Shown here: in pieces, positions 7,611 through 15,091 of the stretch | Layout: each line of letters begins with the position of its first letter | Numbering within the stretch: position 1 is the stretch's first letter | Assembly (NCBI RefSeq): GCF_008042035.1 | Contig: NZ_RDBL01000014.1 | Location: 289,174-327,985 of the forward strand | Direction: 5' to 3' | Length of the DNA stretch: 38,812 nucleotides | DNA from: Streptomyces sp. col6 | Lineage (GTDB): Bacteria; Actinomycetota; Actinomycetes; Streptomycetales; Streptomycetaceae | Notes under the pieces: generated by a model | What the model was told of the DNA's origin: nothing | The model's input: only the letters and a program-made list of their open reading frames with translations | The model's database searches: none | Translations under genes and position numbers: made by a program

Positions 7611-8669
7611 ATGAGCCCCGCAAACGTCCAGTCACATCAGGAGAATGCGCCTGCCGGAGCGTCGTCGGACGGCGCTGCCACGCTGGCGGAAATCGCCCGA
7701 GCGGCCGGAGTCTCGGCTCCGACAGTTTCGAAGGTGCTGAACGGGCGCGCCGATGTCGCGCCCGGTACGCGCACCAAGGTCGAGGAACTGCTGCTGCAGC
7801 ACGGCTACCGCCGCAGACGCGGTTCCACCACGCAGTCGCAACTCATCGACCTGGTCTTCCACGAGCTGGACAGCGCGTGGGCGATGGAGGTCGTGCGCGG
7901 CGTGGAGAACGTCGCGCGCGAGGAGGGCCTGAGCCTGGTCCTCTCGGAGAGCGCGGGCCGCCTCAGCCCCGGGCAGACCTGGGTCGACGGCGTGCTGGCC
8001 CGCCGGCCGGTCGGGGTGATCCTGGTCCTCTCCGACCTCACCGCCGCCCAGCGCGCACAGCTCACCAGCCGCAGCATCCCTTACGCGGTGGTGGACCCGG
8101 CCGGCGATCCGGGCGACGACATCCCGTCGGTCGGCACGACGAACTGGCAGGGCGGTCTGGCCGCCACCCGCCACCTCACCGGGCTCGGCCACCGCAGGAT
8201 CGGCGTCGTCAGCGGACCGTCCCGGATGATGTGCAGCCGGGCCCGGGTGGACGGCTACCGCGCCGCCCTGGAGACGGCGGGGGTACCGATCGACCGGTCA
8301 CTGATCCGCGAGGCCGAGTTCTCGCACGAGGCCGGGTACGCGGCCGGCATGGAACTGCTGCGCTCGGCGGAGCGGCCGACCGCCGTCTTCGCGGGCAACG
8401 ACCTGCAGGCACTCGGCGTGTACGAGGCGGCGCGCGAGCTGGGTCTGCGCATCCCGGAGGACCTGAGCGTGGTCGGTTTCGACGACCTGCCGCTCACCCG
8501 GTGGATCGGTCCGCCGCTGACCACGGTGCGCCAGCCGCTGATCGAGATGGCCGAGACGGCGGCCCGGCTGGTCCTCGACCTCGGCCGGGGCAGGCAGCCC
8601 GCGACGACGCGCGTGGACCTGGCGACGAATCTGGTGGTCCGCAGCAGCACGGCCCCGCCCTGCCGCTGA
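7611..8669 (+). CDS. LacI-family transcriptional regulator
   Basis: A 352-residue protein. Residues about 24-50 form the LacI helix-turn-helix and hinge start (TLAEIARAAGVSAPTVSKVLNGRADV). Residues 75-345 are a periplasmic-binding-protein-like sensor domain (LIDLVFHELDSAWAMEVVRGVE; GVILVLSDL; GHRRIGVVSGP; PTAVFAGNDLQALGVYEAAR; LSVVGFDDLPLTRWIGPPLTTVRQP). It lies divergent to the sugar-transport operon, with two CGAA-N3-TTCG palindromes between the genes, and most likely represses that operon until a sugar binds. The ATG at 7611 is used because it directly precedes the DNA-binding domain; the longer open frame runs through the promoter region. The inducer is unknown. Confidence 0.9.
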   Translation: MSPANVQSHQENAPAGASSDGAATLAEIARAAGVSAPTVSKVLNGRADVAPGTRTKVEELLLQHGYRRRRGSTTQSQLIDLVFHELDSAWAMEVVRGVENVAREEGLSLVLSESAGRLSPGQTWVDGVLARRPVGVILVLSDLTAAQRAQLTSRSIPYAVVDPAGDPGDDIPSVGTTNWQGGLAATRHLTGLGHRRIGVVSGPSRMMCSRARVDGYRAALETAGVPIDRSLIREAEFSHEAGYAAGMELLRSAERPTAVFAGNDLQALGVYEAARELGLRIPEDLSVVGFDDLPLTRWIGPPLTTVRQPLIEMAETAARLVLDLGRGRQPATTRVDLATNLVVRSSTAPPCR

Positions 8670-8780
8670 GCGGCGGACCGCGCCGGGACCGGGACACCCG
8701 GGCCGTCGTCCACGCCGTTGTCAGTGCCGGGGTACAGACTGGCGCGTATCCGGCACAACGGCGTTTCGGGAGGTTCGGTC

Positions 8781-9869
8781 ATGACCGATGTACTGCTCAC
8801 CGTGGGCACTCGCAAGGGGCTCTTCATCGGCCGCAGGCGCGGCGGTACGTGGGAGTTCGAGGGGCCGCATTTCAACGCCCAGGCGATCTACTCGGTCGCC
8901 ATCGACACCCGGGGCGACCGGCCCCGGCTGCTCGTCGGCGGGGACAGCGCGCACTGGGGCCCGTCCGTCTTCCACTCCGACGACCTGGGCGCGAGCTGGG
9001 TCGAGCCGAAGACCCCGGCGGTGAAGTTCCCGGAGTTCACCGGGACCTCGCTGGAGCGGGTGTGGCAGCTGCAGCCGGCGGGGCCCGAGGCGCCGGGCGT
9101 CGTCTACGCGGGCACGGAGCCGGCCGCGCTGTTCCGCTCGGCGGACGGGGGCGAGTCGTTCGAGCTGGTACGCCCGCTGTGGGAGCACCCGACGCGTTCG
9201 CGGTGGGTGCCCGGCGGGGGCGGCGAGGGGCTCCACACCATCCTGACCGACGAGCGGGACGCCCGCGCCGTGACGGTCGCGGTGTCCACCGCCGGGGTGT
9301 TCCGGACCGCCGACGGCGGCGCGAGCTGGACCCCGGCCAACAAGGGGGTCTCCGCCGTCTTCCTGCCCGACCCGGACCCGGAGTTCGGCCAGTGCGTGCA
9401 CAAGGTCAGCCGGGACGCGGCCGACCCGGACCGCCTCTACCTCCAGAACCACTGGGGCGTCTTCCGCAGCGACGACGCCGGGGGCAACTGGACGGACATC
9501 GGCGCGGGCCTGCCCTCGGACTTCGGCTTCGCCGTGGCCGCCCACCCGCACCGCGCGGACACGGCGTACGTCTTCCCGATCAACGCCGACGCCGACCGGG
9601 TGCCCGCCGAGCACCGCTGCCGGGTCTTCCGGACGACCGACGCGGGCGCCCACTGGGAGCCCCTGTCGGCGGGCCTGCCCGAGAGCGCCCACTACGGCAC
9701 GGTGCTGCGCGACGCGCTCTGCACGGACGACGCGGACCCGGCCGGGGTCTACTTCGGCAACCGCAACGGCGAGCTGTACGCGAGCGCGGACGACGGGGAC
9801 AGCTGGGAGCAGCTGGCCTCGCACCTGCCGGACGTGCTGTGCGTACGGGCGGCGGCGGTCGACGTGTGA
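8781..9869 (+). CDS. BNR-repeat (sialidase/photosystem-assembly-like) beta-propeller protein
   Basis: A 362-residue cytoplasmic protein with no signal peptide, built of BNR/Asp-box repeats: FRSADGGESF, FRTADGGASW, FRSDDAGGNW, FRTTDAGAHW and YASADDGDSW, spaced through the chain. Such repeats form a beta-propeller. Similar proteins are annotated as glycosyl hydrolase, exo-alpha-sialidase or WD40/YVTN-like, but the sialidase catalytic Arg triad and Tyr cannot be identified here, so enzymatic activity is uncertain. The ATG at 8781 follows GGGAGG. It lies on the same strand as the LacI gene after a 111-nt gap and converges on ung with 10 nt between the stop codons. Confidence 0.8.
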   Translation: MTDVLLTVGTRKGLFIGRRRGGTWEFEGPHFNAQAIYSVAIDTRGDRPRLLVGGDSAHWGPSVFHSDDLGASWVEPKTPAVKFPEFTGTSLERVWQLQPAGPEAPGVVYAGTEPAALFRSADGGESFELVRPLWEHPTRSRWVPGGGGEGLHTILTDERDARAVTVAVSTAGVFRTADGGASWTPANKGVSAVFLPDPDPEFGQCVHKVSRDAADPDRLYLQNHWGVFRSDDAGGNWTDIGAGLPSDFGFAVAAHPHRADTAYVFPINADADRVPAEHRCRVFRTTDAGAHWEPLSAGLPESAHYGTVLRDALCTDDADPAGVYFGNRNGELYASADDGDSWEQLASHLPDVLCVRAAAVDV

Positions 9870-9879
9870 GGCACCCCGC

Positions 9880-10557
9880 CTACGGGAGCCGCCAGTCGAC
9901 CGGCTGGGCGCCCTGTGCGGCGAGGAGTTCGTTGACCCGGCTGAACGGCCTGGACCCGAAGAAGCCGCGGTCGGCGGACATCGGGGAGGGGTGCGCGGAC
10001 TCGATGGCCGGCAGGTCGCCGAGCAGCGGGCGCAGATTGCGGGCGTCGCGTCCCCAGAGCACGGACACCAGCGGCTTGCCCCGGGCGGCCAGGGCGCGGA
10101 TGGCCTGTTCGGTGACTTCCTCCCAGCCCTTGCCCCGGTGGGCGCCGGGCGAGCGGGGTGCGGTCGTCAGCGCCCTGTTCAGCAGCAGCACGCCCTGGCG
10201 GGTCCAGGGGGTCAGGTCGCCGTTCGACGGGCGGGGCAGCCCGAGGTCGGTGTGGAGCTCGCGGTAGATGTTCTCCAGGCTGCCCGGCAGCCTGCGGACG
10301 TCCGGGGAGACCGCGAAGCTCAGACCGATCGCCATCCCGGGTGTGGGGTAGGGGTCCTGACCGACGATCAGGACCCGTACGTCCTCGAAGGGCTGCTGGA
10401 ACGCGCGCAGCACGTTCGCCCCGGACGGCAGGTAGGTGCGGCCCGCCGCGACCTCCGCACGCAGGAAATCACCCATCGCAGCGATGCGCCCCGCCACGGG
10501 GGCGAGGGCGTCGGCCCAGCCGGGCTCGACTACTTCGTTCAACGGTCGTGCTGTCAC
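9880..10557 (-). CDS. ung: Uracil-DNA glycosylase, family 1
   Basis: A 225-residue base-excision-repair enzyme that removes uracil from DNA. The water-activating motif GQDPYPTPG starts at residue 67 with catalytic Asp68. The DNA-intercalation motif HPSPMSADRGFF carries His189. LSFAVSP and GVLLLNRALTT are the other conserved family-1 blocks. The length is typical. The start is a GTG at 10557 with only a weak ribosome site (TAGGGTG). It is divergent from the kinase gene. Streptomyces often carry two Ung copies, so this may be the second one. Confidence 0.95.
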   Translation of the reverse strand: MTARPLNEVVEPGWADALAPVAGRIAAMGDFLRAEVAAGRTYLPSGANVLRAFQQPFEDVRVLIVGQDPYPTPGMAIGLSFAVSPDVRRLPGSLENIYRELHTDLGLPRPSNGDLTPWTRQGVLLLNRALTTAPRSPGAHRGKGWEEVTEQAIRALAARGKPLVSVLWGRDARNLRPLLGDLPAIESAHPSPMSADRGFFGSRPFSRVNELLAAQGAQPVDWRLP

Positions 10558-10640
10558 GGAAGATCACCCTACCGGCGCAACGAGGCCCCCCGGGGATAGG
10601 GTGCTGCCCGTCCTCACCCTTCGTCCCCGGGAGCCGGTCC

Positions 10641-11757
10641 ATGACGTCACACGGGCACCCCGCCGGGGAACCGGGCGCGTACGTACTCGGGGTGGATTCG
10701 GGCGGCTCCGGGCTCCGGGTGGCGCTCGGCACGACGGAAGCGGACGCTCCGGTGGAGACCGCCGAGTGCGGCGGTCCGGTGCGCACCGGACCGCGCGGCA
10801 TCGACGCCGCCCATCTGCTGGAGCAGATACTGCCCGCCGTACGCGCTCTGCTCGACGGACTCGGCACCGGTGGGCGGATCACCGCCGCGGCGATCGGCGC
10901 CGCGGGCATGGCCACGCTCGGCGACGAGTTGCGCGCCGAACTGCCGGGCGCCCTGGCCGACGCACTGGGCGTGCACCGGATCGCGCTCGCGGCGGACGCG
11001 GTGACCGCGTACGCCGGGGCGGTCGGGCAGCGGCCCGGAGCGGTGGTGGCCGCCGGTACCGGGCTGATCGCGCTGGGCACGGACCTGACGGCGTGGCGGC
11101 GGTGCCGTCCGGACTGGCGAGGTCGCGGCATTCGTACAGGCAGGCCGGAAGCGGGCCCAGTGGGGGTGCTCATGGCGCCGCATGCTACTGGTTTCGGACG
11201 GCCCCTTGCGCGGGGAGGGGCCGGTCGAGCGGGGCGGGGCCTGGATCGGGCGGGCCGGACTCGATGCCGCGATGCGCGCGCACGACGGGCGGCGCGGCGG
11301 TTCGTCCACGCTGCTGGCGCGCTTGGAGGCGGTGTTCGGGCCGCCGCAGGAGCTGCCCGGTCTGCTCTACCCACGCGCGGACCGGCCGGCCATGCTGGCC
11401 TCGTTCGCACCGGAGGTGGCCGCGTGCGCGGACCGCGACCCGGTGGCCGAGGGCATCCTGCGGGCCGCCGCCGCGCACATCGCGGAGGCCGCGGCGGCGG
11501 TGTGCCCGGAGGCGAAGGCGGACGAGGAGGCGTACGAAGTCGCGCTCACGGGCGGGCTGTTCCGGATGGGCGAGCCGTTGCTCGTACCCCTGCACGAGGA
11601 ATTGGCGCGGCTGTTGCCACGGGCTCGGGCGGTCCCCGGTTCGGGTGATCCCCTGATCGGCGCGCTGCGCATCGCCCGGGCCCTGGCCACCGGGGGGCTG
11701 CGGCTGCCGCACCACCCGACGCTGCTCCGCGTTCCTGCGCCCGCGCCGCAGGCGTAG
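10641..11757 (+). pseudogene. BadF/BadG-type N-acetylglucosamine-kinase-like gene, interrupted
   Basis: The N-terminal part (10641 to about 11100, about 153 codons) has the sugar-kinase ATPase start YVLGVDSGGSGLRVALGTT and the second phosphate motif AAGTGLIALGTD. The C-terminal part (about 11230-11757, about 175 codons) resumes in a different frame with GGAWIGRAGLDAAMRAHDG and later VALTGGLFRMGEPLL. Together they are close to a normal length of about 340 residues for this family. Between them, the segment that should carry roughly a dozen conserved residues is replaced by a 138-bp inverted copy of the 5' end of the downstream CbiX-like gene. The N-terminal frame reads through the insert to a stop at 11648, so a 335-residue product with a nonsense second half would be made. 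The ATG at 10641 follows GGGAG. The gene is very probably inactive. Confidence 0.85.
11095..11232 (+). repeat. 138-bp inverted repeat, left arm (inserted copy)
   Basis: Perfect reverse complement of 11837-11974. It lies inside the kinase gene where conserved kinase sequence should be, so this arm is the copy. It carries the start region and first 26 codons of the CbiX-like gene in reverse; an antisense ATG equivalent to the one at 11896 lies at 11173. Confidence 0.95.
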
Positions 11758-11836
11758 GGTGACGGGCACCCGCACGCTGACGACACTTCAGGGCAGTTGC
11801 CCAGTAAGCCACTGATCGGATAAAAGCGGACAGAGG

Positions 11837-11974
11837 CCGCTCGACCGGCCCCTCCCCGCGCAAGGGGCCGTCCGAAACCAGTAGCATGCGGCGCCATGAG
11901 CACCCCCACTGGGCCCGCTTCCGGCCTGCCTGTACGAATGCCGCGACCTCGCCAGTCCGGACGGCACCGCCGCC
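11837..11974 (-). repeat. 138-bp inverted repeat, right arm (source copy)
   Basis: Perfect reverse complement of 11095-11232. It spans 59 bp upstream of the CbiX-like gene and its first 26 codons. This is its expected genomic place, so it is taken as the template. Confidence 0.95.
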
Positions 11975-12819
11975 CGGAGCCCGTGGTCGCACCCGAGGGC
12001 GCTGCCGCGCTCGTTCTCGCCGTTCCCGGTACCCCCTCTTCGGAAAGCCGCGGTCTGGCCGAGGAAGTCATCAGCATCGCCCGTTCCGAGCTGCCCGGCC
12101 TGAACGCCCTGATCGGTTACGTCGACGGCGACGACGCGGAGTACCCGGCGCTGGCCTCCGTGATCGCGCATTCCGCCGCCGAGCGCACCGCGCGCTACGA
12201 GCAGGCGCTGGCCGTGGGCCGTGAGGTCGCCGAGCCCGAGGGCCCGGCCGCCGTGGTGGTCCCGCTGCTCGCGGGTCCGGACAGCGCACTGGTCCAGCGG
12301 ATACGTCAGGCGATCACCGACAGCGACGCCCCGGCGGAACTGACCGATGTGCTCGGTCCGCACCCGCTGCTGGCCGAGGCGCTGCACGTCCGGCTGTCGG
12401 AGGCCGGGCTCGCCCGCGCGGACCGGGCGAGGCTCTTCACGGTGGCGACGGCCGCCGACGGGATCGTGCTCGCCACGGTGGGCGGCGAGGAGGCCGTGCA
12501 GGCCGCGGGGATCACCGGCATGCTGCTTGCGGCCCGGCTCGCGGTGCCGGTGATGGCCGCCGCCCTGGACGTGGAGGGTTCGGTCGCCGCGATCGCGGAG
12601 CAGCTGAAGGGCTCCGGCTCGCTGCAGCTGGCCGTGGCGCCGTATCTGGTGGGTCCGGAGCTGGCGGACGGTCTGCTGGACGCCGCGGCGAAGGAGGCCG
12701 GCTGCGCGACCGCCGAGCCGCTGGGCGCGTACCCGGCTATCGGCAAGCTGGTGCTGTCGATGTACACCTCGGCCCTCGGGATCGCTCCCCCGGTGGCCCA
12801 GGGGGCGCAGGCCCGCTGA
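11896..12819 (+). CDS. CbiX/sirohydrochlorin-chelatase-like protein
   Basis: A 307-residue protein of a family widespread in Streptomyces. After a basic N-terminal stretch (VRMPRPRQSGRHRR) comes LVLAVPGTPSSESRGLAEEVISIA, the position where CbiX-type chelatases carry an HGS-type metal-binding motif; here it reads PGTP, without the histidine. A second half (LFTVATAADGIVLATVGGEEA, LQLAVAPYLVGPELADGLLDAAAKEAG) repeats the fold. Chelatase activity is therefore doubtful and the real role unknown. The ATG at 11896 has no clear ribosome site. The promoter and first 26 codons are duplicated, inverted, in the upstream kinase gene, but this copy is intact. A strong hairpin follows. Confidence 0.75.
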   Translation: MSTPTGPASGLPVRMPRPRQSGRHRRPEPVVAPEGAAALVLAVPGTPSSESRGLAEEVISIARSELPGLNALIGYVDGDDAEYPALASVIAHSAAERTARYEQALAVGREVAEPEGPAAVVVPLLAGPDSALVQRIRQAITDSDAPAELTDVLGPHPLLAEALHVRLSEAGLARADRARLFTVATAADGIVLATVGGEEAVQAAGITGMLLAARLAVPVMAAALDVEGSVAAIAEQLKGSGSLQLAVAPYLVGPELADGLLDAAAKEAGCATAEPLGAYPAIGKLVLSMYTSALGIAPPVAQGAQAR

Positions 12820-12833
12820 CCTTTTCGGCATGA

Positions 12834-12875
12834 GTGAGGCCCCGTACCGGACGGCAGTCCCGTACGGGGCCTCAC
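12834..12875. terminator. Bidirectional terminator hairpin
   Basis: A perfect 14-bp stem (12834-12847 with 12862-12875, arm GTGAGGCCCCGTAC) with a 14-nt loop lies between the convergent CbiX-like and lactonase-family genes and can serve both. Confidence 0.8.
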
Positions 12876-12891
12876 GCGTACCCCGGAGGGA

Positions 12892-13938
12892 TCAGCCGAA
12901 GATCACGCAGGAGGCCGCAGGCGCCTCCAGGGAGCCGTCGTGGCGCGGGATGCCGGTCTCCGGGTCCACCGTGAACCAGGCGACGTTCCCGCTGCGCTCG
13001 TTGGCCGTGTAGAGCCGGCGCCCGGCCGGGTCGAGCGCGAGGTCGCGCGGCCAGTGGCCGCCGCAGTCCACGGTCGTGACCAGGGACGGCTGCTCGCCGG
13101 TCGCGTCGAGCGCGAGCACGGAGATGCTGTCGTGGCCGCGGTTGGCCGCCCACAGGAAGCGGCCGTCGTGCGCGACGACGACCTCGGAGGCGTAGCTCTC
13201 GCCGGTCGCGTCCTCGGAGAGCACCGGCGTCTCACCGACCGGCTCCAGGACGCCCGCGGTGGCGTCCCAGCGGCACACGGTGACGGTGGGCTCCAGCTCG
13301 TTCAGCACGTAGGCGTGCCGGCCCGAGGGGTGGAAGGCCAGGTGGCGGGGGCCGGTGCCGGCTCGGAGCGCCGTCTCGCCGTGCGGGCGCAGCTCCCCGG
13401 TGGCCCGGTCGAGCGCGCAGATCCGCACCGAGTCGGTGCCGAGGTCGACGCTGAGCACCCAGTCCCCGGAGGGGTCGGGCAGCACCTGGTGGGCGTGCGG
13501 GCCCTCCTGGCGGTCCGCGACCGGTCCGCCGCCCTCGTGCGCGAGGACCGCGGCGACGGGGCCGAGCGTGCCGTCCCCGGCGACGGGCAGCACGCTGACG
13601 CTGCCCGAGCCGTAGTTCGCGGTGACCAGGTGGTCCGCGGCGAGGGCGAGGTGGGTGGGGCCGTCCCCGTCCACCGCCCGGACCTCACCGACCGGGCGGG
13701 GTTCGTCCGCGGTGACGTCGAGGGCCGCCGCGGCTCCCGGCTCGGTCTCGCTGACCGCGTAGAGGACCCTGCCGCCGGGGCCGAGCGCCAGGTAGGACGG
13801 GTCGGTTACGGCGTCGGTGGCGCCCAGGACCGTGAGCGCGCCGGTCTCCGGGTCCACGGCGGCGACGGTGATGCCGCGCCCGCCCGCCGAGGTGAACGAC
13901 CCGATGAATGCCCGTCCCGCACCGTTGCTGCTGTCCAC
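12892..13938 (-). CDS. Lactonase-family (6-phosphogluconolactonase-like) beta-propeller protein
   Basis: A 348-residue protein of the YbhE/Pgl seven-bladed propeller group (FIGSFTSAGGRGITVAAVDPETGAL; PSYLALGPGGRVLYAVSE; HQVLPDPSGDWVLSVDLGTDSV; PRHLAFHPSGRHAYVLNELEPTV; WPRDLALDPAGRRLYTANERSGNV). Family members hydrolyse lactones such as 6-phosphogluconolactone or carboxymuconolactone; the true substrate here is unknown. No signal peptide is seen. The start is a GTG at 13938 preceded by GGAGAGGAG; the longer frame to 14028 lacks a ribosome site and would cover the dre-like site. It lies 120 nt downstream of the FUSC C-terminal fragment on the same strand. Confidence 0.85.
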   Translation of the reverse strand: MDSSNGAGRAFIGSFTSAGGRGITVAAVDPETGALTVLGATDAVTDPSYLALGPGGRVLYAVSETEPGAAAALDVTADEPRPVGEVRAVDGDGPTHLALAADHLVTANYGSGSVSVLPVAGDGTLGPVAAVLAHEGGGPVADRQEGPHAHQVLPDPSGDWVLSVDLGTDSVRICALDRATGELRPHGETALRAGTGPRHLAFHPSGRHAYVLNELEPTVTVCRWDATAGVLEPVGETPVLSEDATGESYASEVVVAHDGRFLWAANRGHDSISVLALDATGEQPSLVTTVDCGGHWPRDLALDPAGRRLYTANERSGNVAWFTVDPETGIPRHDGSLEAPAASCVIFG

Positions 13939-14015
13939 CGCTGCTCCTCTCCGCCGGCTGTGCGCGGCGGACGTGCCGTCGTGATCTTTGCGGCGACGGT
14001 AGCAGTGCGGCTGCG

Positions 14016-14027
14016 TGGTCTGGACCA
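14016..14027. promoter_or_regulatory. DasR-like (dre) site upstream of the lactonase gene
   Basis: TGGTCTGGACCA matches the DasR core TGGTCTAGACCA at 11 of 12 positions and is followed by AGGGTG, as at the first LPMO site (AGGGTGA). It lies 78 bp upstream of the lactonase-family start codon. Confidence 0.45.
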
Positions 14028-14058
14028 AGGGTGCCGGATCGGGCCGCGCCGAAGGGGG

Positions 14059-15040
14059 TCAGGCAGTGACCAGGGGTGCGCTCGGCGGGCTGTGCAGCGG
14101 TGCGGCGAGCTCGGCGAGCGCGCGTTCCAGGCTGTGCAGGTGGGCGAGGGCGGGTTCGGAGGCGGCGGGGTGCGCGGGCAGGGCGGCCGTGACGGCCGTA
14201 CGGGCGGGCCGCCCGGGTGCCGTGAGCGCTTCGACCGCGTTCTCGACGCGCCAGCAGGCGGCGGCGAGCCGGGCGTCGTGGGACGCCTCCGGGTCGGCGG
14301 CCACCGAGGCGAGACCGCGCACCTCGCGCGCGCACTCGTCGAGCAGGGCGAGGACGTGCCCGGCCCTGGCCCGGCGGGCGCGGAGCGGGCTCAGCGGGTG
14401 GACCAGCGGGGCGAGCGAGAGCCGGACGCGTCCGAGAAGGGCCTCCAGCTCGGCGACGCGCGGGGCCGGGTCGGCGGTGGCGGAGCCGGAGAGCCGGGCG
14501 GCGGCCTCCTCGGTGCAGGCGTGCACGCAGCGCAGGGCGCGCTGGATCCAGGCATCGGTCGTGGCGTGCGTGGTGACGGGCAGGACGAGCAGCACCGCGA
14601 GCATCGCCCCGAGCGCGCCGACGGCCGTCTCGCCGAGCCGCAGGGCGAGCAGGGCGGGATCGAGTACGCCGAGGGACCCGTACAGCGCGCCCGCCATGAC
14701 CGTCACGGAGAGCATCATCCAGGTGTAGGAGACCGCGGCCGTGTAGAAGATGCCGAAGATCCCGGCGGCGACGATCAGGGCGGTGGGCACGGGCGCGCCG
14801 TGCACCGGGATGACGACGGCGAGGCCGATCGGGATGCCGATGAGGGTGCCCAGGATCCGGCGGAAGCCGCGTACCAGGGTCTCGCCGCGCGAGGCGGTGT
14901 TCACGAAGACCCACCAGGTGGCGCCGACGGCCCAGTACCAGCGCTGGTCCGACATGAGCTGCCCGGCCAGCAGCGCGACGGCCCCGCCCGCGACCGCCTG
15001 GACGGCCTGGCGGGTGGTGACCCGGGCCAGACCGGTACCG
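14059..15040 (-). pseudogene. FUSC-family membrane protein, C-terminal fragment
   Basis: About 327 codons of the second membrane domain and cytoplasmic tail of a FUSC-type exporter. On the minus strand it begins near GTGLARVTTRQAVQAVAGG and continues through RWYWAVGATWWVFVNTASRGETLVRGFRRILGT to four hydrophobic helices and a long helical tail ending in SPPSAPLVTA. There is no start region: upstream the frame runs into an inverted copy of its own sequence and then into an ABC ATPase gene. The N-terminal domain of the same kind of protein is at 4725-5185 on the other strand. A typical FUSC protein also has a cytoplasmic stretch between the two membrane domains that is not visible in either piece, so a middle part may be missing. 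Confidence 0.8.
14941..14991 (+). repeat. 51-bp inverted repeat, arm within FUSC coding sequence
   Basis: Perfect reverse complement of 15041-15091, with 49 bp between the arms. This arm encodes native FUSC residues (AGGAVALLAGQLMSDQR on the minus strand), so it is the source. Confidence 0.95.
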
Positions 15041-15091
15041 GCGGGCGGGGCCGTCGCGCTGCTGGCCGGGCAGCTCATGTCGGACCAGCGC
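15041..15091 (-). repeat. 51-bp inverted repeat, arm at the ATPase/FUSC junction
   Basis: Perfect reverse complement of 14941-14991. It sits exactly between the last native ATPase codons and the first native FUSC codons, so it is a templated inverted insert at the right rearrangement junction. Confidence 0.95.

Noticed and set aside
6125..10267. Very long plus-strand open frame (1380 codons) opposite the sugar binding protein and across several genes
   Set aside because: Composition is antisense-type (rich in G, R, A, V with no domain pattern), it crosses genes with clear families on both strands, and it is expected by chance at this GC content.
11095..11974. Inverted repeat pair as ends of an insertion sequence or integron-like element
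   Set aside because: The 604-bp interior is kinase 3' sequence and an intergenic region, with no transposase or integrase gene and no target-site duplication seen; it is better explained as a templated inverted copy.
11095..11974. Invertible promoter or phase-variation switch
   Set aside because: No recombinase gene is nearby, and inversion of the interior would not restore the kinase gene.
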